A stretch of 64,000 nt of DNA. Origin: Dryomyza anilis (lineage: Eukaryota > Arthropoda > Insecta > Diptera > Dryomyzidae). The stretch lies in the NCBI GenBank assembly GCA_951804985.1, contig OX638130.1, positions 84,996,583 to 85,060,582 on the forward strand. Reading direction: 5' to 3'. Shown here one piece after another: positions 40,343-52,700 of this stretch. Within the stretch, counting starts at the first letter, position 1; the number at the start of each line of letters is the position of its first letter. The position numbers and the translations under genes are program-made. Under the pieces are notes generated by a model. It did not search any database. It was not told the origin of the DNA and saw only the letters and a list, made by a program, of their open reading frames with translations.

Positions 40343-43300
40343 TTAAAGCGCCGCCAAATGAAATCGTCTTCGAATTTGTCGTTTATATCTGTGCCAGAGT
40401 CGTTCCAAACCAAATACACAACTGGCAATTATTAACAGGAGTAAATGCAAGTAAAAAACACCCGATATACGTTCCAAATTGATGCCACGATCCTTAAAAT
40501 CTTCCGTAATCTCAGCACGTAAATAACTCGTGTCCAAACTTTGTCTGGCCCAAAAGTCAATCATGCCCTGGCTCCGCAGATTCATGAAAATACCATTGAA
40601 GCGCTCGATCAGAAATGAATGCTTCGGAAAGAACATCGTTATATGTTGCGTGAAAATCTTTTCGGGCAGGACATAAAATACGCCACGTCTATTTTGCCGA
40701 ATGGCATAATATGTGAGGTAGTCCAATGGCGCAACACCAGCTAAAAGCATTCCCATTGATGACTCGAGCAGTGCATATGTCGACATCTCTGATGAGTTCT
40801 GAATGATAACCAAATCCAGGTGACCAGCAGCAAAATGTGGCACTGTGTATACGGAATCGTAGGTATTGGCAGTCATAGCCAACGTATAATGCTGTGCAAT
40901 GAGTTGATCCAGTGTTTGCGGTGGCTTCCGATAGAGATTTGTTTGCAGTAGCTTGAAGAGTAAACTTTGGTATGCGACGCGTAGTGTGAAGCCAAAGAAA
41001 ATCCAGAGCAGGAATGTGTAACGCGAAAATGTACGAACAGGCAATCGCAACAGTGGATAACCAAGAAATGACGCCACGATATCAAGCAATGGATGTCGAG
41101 TGCTCGGTTGTCCCAGAATCAAGGGCACCATGGTGCCTAGATATTGTTGTTGGTGATAGCGGTATAACATGCATGTGAACAGCGCCACAGCATGCAGACA
41201 TATGCCCAGACACAGCCAGGTAACTTTGTCGAATGCGAAGGTAAGAATTTCCAACGAGGTGTATGGCTGCGCGGTGAGCAATACTCCATATGATTGCCAT
41301 GTCTGATAGTAGGGCAGGGCACCAGTCAGTACGTGAGCGCGCTCGGAAGTCAGACGGAAACAGCCAAGACTAAGATCGGCCTCACCTTGCTGCAGCTGGA
41401 ATGAAATAAATAGTTTTAATAATGAATAGTGGTGTTAAATAAATGTAAGAAACTGAAGTAGGACATTTTTTCATTTCAAGAAAGTATATCGCAAATTGAA
41501 TAATTTGAATGAGAAACTGGATCGAAATAATCGATAAATCTCTCTATATGACGAACTAGCAGGGGCCCGTGCTTTGCTCCGAACGTTTTCTTATTACTGT
41601 TATAGATTAAGTAACCAAAAGGCCAAGTTCTTAAAGTTATTCTCGACAGCAAACTATCCTGAAAACCAAATCTAGAAGAACGCATAAAAAAGGCGTTCAG
41701 TAGAACGTGGGATGACGTACTGGATTTACACTTCTATAGTAAGACCTATCTTACTTTATGGAGTGTTGGTCTGGTGGAGAACTCTAGATACAATGGTCAC
41801 TACTAAGAAGTTGGAAATACTCCAACGACTTATGTGTGCGAGCATTACTGGAGCACTCAGAACTACGTCAGCAGAGTCACTAAATGTACATCTACTACAT
41901 CTGATGCTAATAGATATCTTTGCAAAAAGGGTGGCGTATAATACGGCACTAAGGCTCAAAGAATCCAATTGCTTCAAGTATCGACCTTTTGGACATATTA
42001 TCATTGGAAATATTGCAATTATTACTACGGATTACATGGCTCCATAAACAGGTTTCGACAGGAAGTTCTCGATAAAATTTCCGTCAAGAAAGTACTGGTC
42101 ATCACGAACCGGGGAACTTTTCAATATACTCAACGTCTATACAGACGGATCTAAATAAGTCGACGGGATTAGGGCGGGTTTATCCGTCCAAAACTCAAAC
42201 ACTAGTTATTCCTTCAAACTATTCAAGTAATTGCTGCAGAGGTAGTAGCAATTACTAAAGCTGCTTACTATTTAACTGAGTATGTTTCCGGAGAGGAAAT
42301 AAACTTTTATGTAGACAGTCAAGCAGCACTCAAAGCTTTAAAAAACAACACCATAAAATTTAACACGGTAGAAAAATGTTTTCAGGTACTGCAATTACTC
42401 AGTGTAAATAACGTAGTTCAGTTACTTTGGGTATCAGGACACTGCAATATAGAAGGAAATGAGAAGGCAGACGAACTTGCCAAGCAAGGACTTCAGCTCA
42501 ATACTAAACCCCTACAAGTAGCTGCATCAATACAATTCTTTTACTTTAAACAAGAAAACAAGTCGCTATCTTAAGCACAAAGAAAGTGGACTCATGGTAC
42601 TAACAACAAAATAACCAAGCTATTCTGGCCGGTATTTTGCAAAAATAAAACCGACTAAATCATATCACTAAACCGAAAGGTATGCAGCCTACTTCTGGGA
42701 ATCATCACTGGACACTGTCTCATAGGATATCACGCGCACAGAATGCGCCTAACATCCAAGAAATGGTGCAGAAACTGCAATGATCCAGAAGAGGACGAAA
42801 CGCTCGAACACCTACTCTGCCATTACTCTGCACTGGCACGAACCAGACTCATCGTCTTCTATAACTGCATAGAAGGAGTGTCGAAGACCGAGCTGGGTAA
42901 ATTAAAAAACTTCGCATTGAAGACGGGAACATTTGATCTCGACAAAATTCATAATGAACAATCTTTTATTTTCGCATAAACTGAGAGTAGTGGTAACATT
43001 ATGGACCAAGTTGGTCTATGTGAGGCATTCGCCGTCACCATAACCTAACCTAACCAAAAGAAAACTAATTGTCTACCAAACAGCATTATTCAAAGACATT
43101 TCTTCTCCGGACTATTCTTCCCAGACTATTCTTCCGCGGACTATTCTGCCCCGGACTAGAAAATTTTCCTAGAGACAATTCTTACCATGACAATTCTATC
43201 TCGGTTCATTTGAGCAGGTAAGTTTTATGTGTTGAGTTTTAATGTGCTGAGTTTTGAAGTGGTGAGTTTTGGTGTGGTCGGTTTCGTAGTGCTGAGTTTA

Positions 43301-45390
43301 AAGATTATTGGTTGGTTAACTACACGCTTGTGTGAATTATCAATGATATCAATGTAATATCTGTCGAAATACAGCTTTTTAAAAATGTAACTTACAGAGA
43401 AGTTAACACCACCTTTGCTTTTTGGTGCTGCATTACATGGACTGAGATATTATCGAACTACTATATCCTATGAATCGATAGTAGCATTTATTAACAAATT
43501 AAAATTTCGCGTCGTTTGCTCGATAGATTAGCTTCGGTAACTCGATTGGTTAATGCGTTGGACTACGAGCAAAAAGTTGCTGGTACGTTAGACTACGAGC
43601 CGATAGGTACCGGGTTCGATGCCAGCAACCTCCGAGAGTAAACACCGCCCATGAAAAGGCTCTCACACCGCCGTTTGGATTCGGCAATAAACTGTAGGTC
43701 CCACCACTTTGAGTATAAATATAACATACACAGATCAAATGAAAACAGAGCTCGGCCTAAGTTTAATAATAATAATAGTTTGGCACTACAGTCCTATAAG
43801 AACTTAGGCCGATCTTTCTCACCATTTTGAGCTGAGCGTATTTTATATTTGTACTCAAAGTGGTGGGACCTACAGTTTATTGCCGAATCCGAACGGCGGG
43901 TGAGAGCTTTTCATAGGCAATGTTTTTACTCTCGGAGGCTTGCCATTTACTGCCGAGAGGTAGCGCGGTATAGAAAAATGTTTCTATGAAAAGATGTTGT
44001 TAGCCCCAGTCCAGGCTTGAACCGGGGACCTTTCGGCTCGCAGTCAAACGCACTAACCACTGATCTACCGCGGCTACAAGTTTAGTTTGCATTTTATTAC
44101 GAAACGATTTGAATTGGGTATACAGCAGTTAACGTCGAATATGGACCTGAGATCGCGGGTTAGAAACTACGCGAATGGAACATTCTACAAACCGAATATA
44201 ATTTTCAAAACGATGCTACAATGTTAAACCATCGCGAGTAAAAAATGGCATTGAAAAAGCCTGAGGGCTCCTGTCATTCGGATTCGCCATTATTATATAG
44301 GTCCCACCACTTTAGAACAAATGGCACAGCTGATATCGGGAAGTAGGCACGGTTTCCATGCTATTATTTCTCCATACTACATTGTTTTTCTATAAGGTAA
44401 ATCGATAAAATTAATTTCATATCAAATAAGTGACTACTTCTTACCATCTTCATGGCTCCCGTCGTGGTGCCGTTTGCTAACCGCTTGCCACGCTGTTCAT
44501 CGTGTGGCGGTACCATAAGCGAAATAGTGAAATTCAGTTTATTTGCCAACTCCAACAGTAAAACACCCTCAAAATCGCCGACCTGATGGGTACCCGTCAA
44601 ATTTGGGTGTATGCTTAAATATGGCGGTGTCTCCCAAGTGACTACACGCAACGGACACGCCCGTAAATCATGTAGTTTTGACGGAAATACGCGCTCTAAA
44701 CCGGGATAAAGCCAGTGTCCAGCTATAAACTGATTGATTCGTTGCACATGCGCATTCTGGCAGTGTTGGGCATCACTGAAGGGAAATAGCGTGAACAACT
44801 CAATCGCGACGTGCTTCTGTACACGCAATAGACTCACATTGAGTATGTGATGTCGCCAGAAATACTGCAGTATTTTGCGTGCTTCGATGACGGATTTTGG
44901 TGTACTGGTGTTAACGTTGCACGTGGTTGCCTCCAGCAGATACACCAAGTAATGTTCGTTAATATCGTAGTCATGCGTTAAAGCGGCTGGATGAATATAC
45001 CTAAAAAAATGTCCTAAAATTAAATGAAAATCTTAAGAGTTGAACTTTAAGAACGCACTTCAAAGCATGTGCTCCATCGACGACCACTAGATTATACTTG
45101 CGAGAATTGCTCCGTTTCAACTGATTCGCCGCACGTCCATAGTCCAATGTGACCTTAAGCAGTTCGAATTCGAACAAAAACTGATTGAGAAAGTCTGTTA
45201 TATAACGTCTGGTGCACGCAGTGCTTCCGTGTGCATTAATCGTATAAACATCCGTATTTGATGCGTAAAATGCGGATATTAATTGACGTAGTGCTGGCAC
45301 CGCAGCATTTTCTTGTTCATTGAATACTGCGGGAAAATGATTCACATGTGTTCCAAATGCCAAACCAATCAAACAGTAAAAAATCAACAT
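40343..45390 (-). CDS. Divergent ionotropic receptor IR-E (3 exons, 3-kb intron 2)
   Basis: Exons are 45390-45059, 45000-44445 and 41395-40343; introns of 58 and 3049 bp in phases 2 and 0; 646 aa. The ATG at 45390 is chosen because it opens a clean signal peptide (MLIFYCLIGLAFG); the frame stays open upstream without another ATG. Exon 1 ends VDGAHALK. Exon 2 has KLHDLRACPLRVVTW, PPYLSI, FEGVLLLELANKLNFTI and PPHDEQRGKRLANGTTTGAMKM. Exon 3 opens LQQGEADLSLGCF; membrane segments at about 353-373 and 420-440, and one near the C-terminus. RVAYQSLLFKL follows the second. The S2 signature is EKIFTQHITMFFPKHSFL. It is closest by eye to IR-B. Predicted to act as a chemosensory channel subunit. Intron 2 holds a LINE, decayed satellite and three SINEs. 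Confidence 0.92.
41610..43060 (+). pseudogene. I/LOA-type non-LTR retrotransposon 3' part (RT end, RNase H, zinc knuckle), in IR-E intron 2
   Basis: Plus-strand frames give VILDSKLS and NLEERIKKAF, then WIYTSIVRPILLYGVLVWWR with LEILQRLM (RT thumb/connection). Next come EINFYVDSQAALKAL and LLWVSGHCNIEGNEKADELAKQG (RNase H with the Asp and HxxxxGNExAD motifs). Then WCRNCNDPEEDETLEHLLCHY (CCHC-like). Frameshifts and stops separate these. The 3' end has TAACCTAACCTAACC near 43045. It is opposite in sense to IR-E. It is dead, but better kept than the relative at 780-1375. Confidence 0.8.
43085..43300 (-). repeat. Decayed inverted copy of the Helitron satellite arrays
   Basis: First come TTCTTCCCAGACTATTCTTCC-type units, the complement of the GGGAAGAATTCTACG array. 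Then TGAGTTTTGAAGTGGTGAGTTTTGGTGTGG-type units, the complement of CACCACACTAAAACT. Order and orientation mirror 12697-13960. It is much shorter and more diverged. Confidence 0.65.
43531..43765 (+). mobile_element. SINE copy with duplicated anticodon-arm segment
   Basis: The head reads TTCGGTAACTCGATTGGTTA, then GCGTTGGACTACGAGC, AAAAAGTTGCTGGT, ACGTTAGACTACGAGCC and the B box GGTTCGATGCC. A middle part (the TCTATACCGCGCTACC block) is deleted. The tail abuts the tail of the next copy. Confidence 0.75.
43766..44074 (-). mobile_element. tRNA-derived SINE, full-length, tail-to-tail with the previous copy
   Basis: A complete inverted copy: AATAATAATAGTTTGGCACT at the left, GGTAGCGCGGTATAG in the body, and CCACTGATCTACCGCGGC at the right. 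It is well preserved, with the single-arm head. Confidence 0.88.
44090..44340 (+). mobile_element. Highly decayed SINE copy
   Basis: It keeps GACCTGAGATCGCGGGTTAG (B-box region), ATCGCGAGTAAAAAATGGCA, TCATTCGGATTCGCCATTAT and AGGTCCCACCACTTT in the right order, with many changes. It is the third SINE in a row in this intron. Confidence 0.6.
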
Positions 45391-45923
45391 TATAAAGGAA
45401 ATCGCTCCGTTTTGCACAACAGTTGGTCTCACTCTGCTTCGGTTTCACATATTGGAGTATCGTGGAACCTTACTAAAACGTCATTAATTGCATTTATGTG
45501 TTTTTTTGCACTTTGCTACTGTCTGTGCACCATAATTACGCTGATCACTTAATTATGGCGCCATTTGTTATTCAAAACACAGTCGCACGCTTTGTGTTAG
45601 TGTTTAAATGACAGTGACATTAAAAGTTGTCTGTCAGTGTGTCAGTTATTAGGTCTACGGAACCCAGAGATACCATAGGATGGTGGGTAAATGGAATAAA
45701 AGTATATATTCATCCAAGTTTTTTATCGTTTTTTATTTTAAGCGATTTAAAGAACATACATATTTAATACATACATATTTTTATTATAAAAATCCATGTA
45801 AAAAATATGATATTATTAAAACATCAGGAATTTTTGATTTTATTACGACAGTTCCCTAAAGTTATTGTCGTAAATGAATATAGATATTCGATTAACAGAG
45901 AATTTCGATTAACATTCACACTA
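45391..45923. other. 5' flank of IR-E
   Basis: Unique DNA up to the next repeat, with no coding frame and no confident promoter call. It includes TGACAGTGACATTAAAAGTTG-like sequence near 45610 of unknown meaning. Confidence 0.3.
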
Positions 45924-46657
45924 GAGATGGGCGCGTGCCGTGATTTTTTCGTGTCACGCCCGAAAATCTGAGTTCGTGCGTGCTAGTTGTTGTCGTGTCC
46001 GTGCGTATCCGTGCCTTCAAAATCAGGCACGCGCCCATTAAAGATTTTTTTTTAGTTTCTACCCCAATTTAAAAAAAAACCCTTACTTCAATCTTCAGAA
46101 AATAAAAAATGGAATTTTAAACTTTTCTTTAAATTCTGTTGTTTTAGTATCAAACTTAATTATTTATTATAGGGACCTTTGGAATATCGGTTCCGGTTCG
46201 GTTTCCAAGATTTTACAAATTGTGGTTCCGGTTCCGAATCCGGTTCAAACCAAAAAAATTAAATGGGTTTCAATTGCTGTTACATACATTTTTAATAACG
46301 GTTTCGATTCCGGTTCTTTTCGTTCTCTGACAGGGACGAAAATATCTGTTCCGGCTCTTGTTCCGATTCCAACCAGAAAAAAAATGTATGGATTCCGATT
46401 TCAGTTCCGTGTCCACACATTTTTAATAACGATTCCGGTTCCAAAAATCTAAACGGTTCCGGTATTATTTTTTCACGTTTCCCCTGCTTTTTCAAGTTTT
46501 CCGTGCTTTGTCGTGTTTCTTCGTTTCATTTAAATCCCGTGCTTTATCGTGCTTCTCGTGTGTGCCTGTAAATTTAGTGGTCGTGCTTGTGTGTGTCACC
46601 TATCGGCGTGCCCGTGCGTGTCCGTGCCTTCAAAAAGAGGCACGCGCCCATCTCTAA
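45924..46657 (+). mobile_element. ~730-bp TIR element, ends AGAGATGGGCGCGTGCC, GGTTCC-rich interior
   Basis: The left end is AGAGATGGGCGCGTGCCGTG and the right end AGGCACGCGCCCATCTCT, a perfect 17-bp inverted pair. The interior alternates GGTTCCGATTCCGGTTC phrases with CGTGCTTTGTCGTGTTTC phrases. Small frames inside have no domain. Other copies: 49745-50311 (left end missing), 54025-54718, and a deletion form at 29724-29802. Confidence 0.75.
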
Positions 46658-49065
46658 TTGACACTACAGCGAATGTGCCTTATCCGGAAGAATTTCCCAA
46701 AATTGGCACCTTTCCTTTTGGTCGTGTCCCCCATAATATATGTACACTTGCCTTTCATCTAAATAACATTCCTTTATGGTAATTTCTCTAAAATGTATAC
46801 TTTATAGAGAAGATATTTGCCTGAAATGGATAGTTTTTCCAATAAACATCTTTTTATTTTCACAACCAAAAAGAATCAGTTGGTCTAGTCAGTTTGCTCA
46901 ATTAGTTGGCATCACTAGTTCTCGTTTCGGTCAGATGTTTGGGGTGTTTCGGATTTTATTTTTTGCAGTCGTCCGAATGTGTGAAAAAACAGTTTCTGCA
47001 ATATGTAGTCAATGCATTTGTTTTACCTATACGATGAACGACCTTTTGTAATTCGAAAATCAAAATTATTAAAAAAAAAACAATAAACAGTTTCTGCAAT
47101 ACGTAGAGAAAGAATTTTCAATACATGGTGTATTAAATTTGAGTCAAATAAAATCAAATATATTGGGTATTAAAATTTTAACATAAATATTTCATTTAAT
47201 TCATAAAAGCGTATTTCTCTACCCAGTTTTCAGAAGCCATTCTTGGCTCTTATAAGTAGTAGTAAAGGTTTTTATTAAATACAAATAAAAATCTTTGAAT
47301 CAAAAGTCATATCATCATTAAGTCGTACCCCTCAGATATTGGGAAACTGTTTGGGAACCTCATCTACGTGGGTAATACTAACAAAATAATACTCATAAAT
47401 AACTTAAAATATTTGAGAAATGCTCAAATTACTCTTGAAGACAGTGATGAAATAATATTTGATCCAGTATATTATAATTTAAAACAATTTTAAATTATTA
47501 TAAATAACACTACACAACAAAATGAGAAAAAAAGTTTGCGCAGTAAATTCCATTATTTTTGTATTATTGGAAATGACTCGCAGAATTTGAATATATGAAT
47601 TAAAAAATTTTCTACGGATAGATCTCGGGCAATAATTTTTGTACTGAGCTTTCAAAAAGGTGGTCACATATATTTGTAAACCCATAAACTCAATTGTTAT
47701 ATCGAATGAAAGATAATTAAATATTCAATAAATATTTCTTAAAATAGTTTGGACTTGGTTTACTGGTTTAAGAAAACTCTATAGAAGAACTCGAAAAATG
47801 TAAATTTTGTCGACCAAAATTTTATTCAAAAATGCTTTGAAAAAATGGCGAAAAATTGAAAATGCAAGATGATGCACAGTTTGTAATATTGCAAAATTAG
47901 CCTGTGCATTTTTAAAGAAAATGATGTAAAAATAAAAGAAATCTATTGATAATTCTTGAGAACAGAAAAATTGATGTGAAAGCATTACATTGATGTGATG
48001 TGTTTATACCCTATACCCATGGGTTACAAGTTATAAAATATATGTGAGGATATTTTAGCGCCTCTTAGTAGGCGTGACTGGTATGAAAAATTTTCTTGGT
48101 CAACATCACTTTCCGAGTCGATTTAGATATGACCGTCGGTCTGTCCGCCTATACACGATAACTTTAAATCTGCTATTCCGAATGATGTGAAATTTATTTT
48201 CAATATATTTTAGTAGAATATTAATTCGAAGTTCGAAAATGAGTCGATTTAGTCAATGTAATCTACTACATTCACTACGAGATATGGGTTTACTTTTTTG
48301 GATCACATATCTCGTTAAGTATTAAAGATAAAGTTATAAAATTTAAAATTAATTATAAGCAATCATCTATCAATAGGTGCTCAAAAAATAATCGTGATGC
48401 GCTCACATTTTTTATTTTTATTTTTATGCCTATTTGTACGCCACTCAATTATATTGCTTTCACATAACTGTTTTTATTCTCAAATGTTACCCATATATTT
48501 TTGTCATTTATAGCTCAATTTCTTCGACGGAGTGTGAACTAATTTTGAAAAATTAAAATTTGTGCATCATCTTACTTTCTCGATTTTTTTCCATTTTTTT
48601 AATTGAATTTTTTCTTAAATTTTTGTTGAAAAAAAATGTTTTTTCAAGTTCTTCTTTCGAGTTCTCTTAAAATAATGAACCAATTTATAAATGTTCTAAG
48701 AAATGTTTATTCGATATTCAATTAAATTTCATTAGATATAACAATTGATCATATGTGTTATTTATAACGCGAGATATTTGCAAATATATGCGACCACCTT
48801 TCTGAAAGCTCGGTCCAAAAGTTACTGGCCCATATTTTGTAAACCAATCCAAAGAAACATTATTAAACCATATTTTTGGAATAATGGCGTCATTTTAAAT
48901 GATACAAAAAAAACCTTGACTGCTGCGCAGAATGGCTGTTGTGTAGTGTAATCAATATCACATTTTATTTATTAGTTTATAAGATATTTGGTATAGATTT
49001 TAAAATAAATAAATAAATAAAAATAAATAAATAATAATAATATTGTTTTAATTATAACCAGTTGG
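46106..49065. repeat. 3-kb duplicated block, copy 1
   Basis: From TGGAATTTTAAACTTTTC to TAATATTGTTTTAATTATA it is paralleled in order by 49745-52782, with about one change every 20-30 bases by eye plus small indels. It contains most of the GGTTCC element, unique AT-rich DNA (46660-47500) and an inverted-repeat element (47507-48949). Confidence 0.9.
47507..48949. mobile_element. Inverted-repeat element, ends ACACTACACAACA, mini-me-like core (copy 1)
   Basis: The ends ACACTACACAACA and TGTTGTGTAGTGT are inverted. Similarity of the arms continues inward for about 350-400 bp, for example GAAGAACTCGAAAAATG against TTTCAAGTTCTTCTTTCGAG, and GATGATGCACA against TGTGCATCATC. The core (48004-48330) has TTTATACCCTATACCC, TTTTCTTGGTCAACATCA and GTCGGTCTGTCCGCC, a third mini-me-like subfamily. 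Frames on both strands are not gene-like. Confidence 0.65.
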
Positions 49066-49743
49066 GAAGGTTAGATCACATGGGAAATTTTAAAGTAGGT
49101 GTAATTATGATAGTTAGGATTATCAAATTTATAGTCGGTCTAAGCCGACTATAAATACCCTACACATATGTGTGGTTACCATTCAAATTGGTATATAGGT
49201 CACCAGGGTATATGAATCCTGAAAATAACTACAAACTCTCCATCGCTGAAGAATTTCCATTCATTTGATACCCATATTTACAAATGGGTAGGTGTACCGA
49301 ATTTCGATTTTTTTTTTGTGAACCACAAGTCTCTTCGCCGGAAAACATTATTATCATGTATTTGAGCATGATATCAATATATATTTGACCAAAAAAGTTT
49401 ACCTAAGCACGTATACATGAAAATTGATCTATATATGTACCATTTTATATGAGGTATTTGAACATAAGTGGTCGGATCATAGGTCACAATGGACCGATCG
49501 CACATACAGCGTAGGTATATTAGTAATCTAAGTTTCATTTATCTAGCTCTTCAATTTTAAAAGTAGTAGGGATTTCAACAGACAGACAGACGGACGGACA
49601 GACCGACATCGCTAAATCGACTCAGGAGGTCATGCTGATCAAGAATATATATACTTTTCCATACCGGAGATGCTTCCTTCTGGGTGTTACAAACGGCGTA
49701 CCAAACTGAATATACCCTTTCACTCTTAGTGTAGGGTATAAAA
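49066..49743 (-). mobile_element. mini-me/DINE-1-like element at the duplication junction
   Basis: A full-length inverted copy from ACCAGTTGGGAAGG to CTTAGTGTAGGGTATAAAAA with hairpin and (GTCY)n. It lies exactly between the two 3-kb blocks. Confidence 0.9.
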
Positions 49744-49744
49744 A

Positions 49745-52700
49745 TGGTATTTTAAACTTTTCTTAAAATTCTGTTGTTTTAGTATCAAACTTAATTATTT
49801 AATTATTTATTATTGGGACCTTTGGAATATCGGTTCCGGTTCGGGTTCCAAGATTTTACAAATTGTGGTTCCGGTTCCGAATCCGGTTCAAACCAAAAAA
49901 ATTAAATGGGTTTCAATTCCTGTTACATACATTTTTAATAACGGTTTCGATTCCGGTTCTTTTCGTACTCTGACAGGGACAAAAATATCTGTTCCGGTTC
50001 TTGTTCCGATTCCAACCAGAAAAAAATGTATGGATTCCGATTCCAGTTCCGTTTCCACACATTTTTAATAACGATTCCGGTTCCAAAAATCTAAACGGTT
50101 CAGGTATTATTTTTTCACGTTTCTCCTGCTTTTTCAAGTTTTCCGTGCTTTGTCGTGTTTTGTCGTGTTTCTTCGTGTCATTTAAATCTCGTGCTTTATC
50201 GTGCTTCTCGTGCGTGCCTGTAAATTTAGTCGTCGTGCTCGTGCGTGTCACCTATCGGCGTGCCCGTGCGTGTCCGTGCCTTCAAAAAGAGGCACGCGCC
50301 CATCTCTAATTGACACTACAGCGAATGGACCTTATCCGGAAGAATTTCCCAAAATTGGCACCTTTCCTTTTGTTCGTGTCCCGCATAATCCTGTCAATTG
50401 CCTTTCATCAAAAGAACTTTTCTTTATGCTTCCTTTATTCTCCAAAATGTATACTTCATAGAGAAGATATTTTCCCGAAATAGATAGTTTTTCCATTAAA
50501 CACCTTTTAATTTCACAACCAAAAAGAATCAGCTGGTCTAATTAGTTTGCTCAATTAGTTGGCATCACTAGTTCTCGTTTCGGTCAGATGTTTGGGGTGT
50601 TTCGGATTTTATTTTATAAAATCACTTTTGCAGTCGTCCGAGTGTGTGAAAAAACAGTTTCTGCAATATGTAGTCAATGCATTTGTTTATACCTATACGA
50701 TGAACGACCTTTTGTAATACGTTCGTTGTTCACACGAATTTCAAAATTATTAAAAAAAAAAACAATAATACGTAGAGAAAGAATTTTCAATACATGGTGT
50801 ATTAAATTTGAGTCAAATAAAATCAAATATATTGGGTATTAAAAATTTAACATATATATTTCATTTAATTCATAAAAGCGTGTTCCTCTACCCAGTTTTC
50901 AGAAGCCATTCTTGGCTCTTATAAGTAGTATTAAAGGTTTTTATTAAATACTAATAAAAAATCTTTGAATCAAAAGTCATATCATCGTTAAGTCGTACCA
51001 CTACACAGATATTGGGAAACTGTTTGGGAACCTCATCTACGTGGGTAATACTAAAAAAATAATACTCATAAATAACTTAAAATATTTGAGAAATGCTCAA
51101 ATTACTCTTGAAGACAGTGATGAAATAATATTTGATCCAGTATATTATAATTTAAAACAATTTTAAATTATTATAAATAACACTACACAACAAAATGAGA
51201 AAAAAAGTGTGTGCAGTAAATTCCATTATTTTTGTATTATTGGAAAAGACTCGTAGAATTTGAATATATAAATTAAAAAAATTTCTACGGATAGGATTAC
51301 GAGATCTCGGGCAATAACTTTTGTACTGAGCTTTCAAAAAGGTGGTCACATATATTTGTAAATATCTCGAGTTTAATAAAACCCATAAACTCAATTGTTA
51401 TATCGAATGAAAGATAATTAAATATTCAATAAATATTTCTTACAATAGTTTGGACTTGGTTTACTGGTTTAAGAAAACTCTATAGAAGAACTCGAAAAAT
51501 GTAAATTTTGTCGACCAAAATTTTATTCAAAAATGCTTTGAAAAAATGGCGAAAAATTGAAAATGCAAGATGATGCACAGTTTGTAATATTGCAAAATTA
51601 GCCTGTACATTTTTAAAGAAAATGTTGTAAAAATAAAAGAAATCTATGGATAATTTTTGAGAACAGAAAAAATGATGTGAAAGCATTACAATTGGGTATT
51701 AACTAAAAAAAAATCGCATAATATGTTTATACCCTATTCCCATGTGTTACAAGTTATAAAATATATGTAAGGATATTTTAGAGCCTCTTAGTAGGCGTGA
51801 CTGGTATGAAAAAGTATATATTTTCTTGGTCAACATCACTTTCCGAGTCGATTTAGATATGACCGTCGGTCTGTCCGCCTATACGCGATAACTTTAAAAC
51901 TGCTATTCCAATTAATGTGAAATTTATTTTCAATATATTTTAGTAGAATAGTAATTCGAAGTTCGAAAATGAGTCGATTTAGTCAACTTAATCTACTACA
52001 TCCACTACGAAATATGGGTTTACTTTTTAGGATCACATATCTCGTTAAGTATTAAAGATAAAGTTATAAAATTTAAAATTAATTACAAGCAATCATCTAT
52101 CAATAGGTGCTCAAAAAATAATCGTGATCCGCTCACATTTTTTATTTTATATTTTTATGCCTATTTGTATAGCACTCAATTATATTGCTTTCACATAACT
52201 TTTTTTATCATCAAATGTTACCTATATATTTTTGTCATTTATAGCACAATTACTTCGACGGAGTGTGTACTAATTTTGAAAAATTAAAATTTGTGCATCA
52301 TCTTACTTTCTCGATTTTTTTCCATTTTTTTAAATGAATTTTTTCTTAAATTTTTGTTGAAAAAAAATGTTTTTTCAAGTTCTTCTTTCGAGTTCTCTTA
52401 AACTAATGAACCAATTTATAAATGTTCTAAGAATTGTTTATTCGATATTCAATTAACTTTAATACGATATAACATTTGATCATATGTGTTATTTATAACG
52501 CGAGATATTTGCAAATATATGCGACCACCTTTATGAAAGCTCTGTCCAAAAGTTATTGGCCCATATTTTGTAAACCTATCCAAAGAAACATTATTAAACA
52601 ATATTTTTGGAATAATGGCGTCATTTTAAATAGCACAAAAAAAACCTTGACTGCTGCGCAGAATGGCTGTTGTGTAGTGTAATCAAAATCACATTTTATT

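Noticed and set aside
41712..42979. Frames in IR-E intron 2 as a separate host gene
   Set aside because: The peptides match the RT thumb, RNase H and CCHC tail of a non-LTR retrotransposon, and are broken by stops and frameshifts.
47479..52682. Matching ~68-codon frames in both duplicated blocks (for example 47779-47985 and 51480-51686)
   Set aside because: Conservation follows from the recent DNA duplication. The frames lie in arms of an inverted-repeat element and have no protein-like features.
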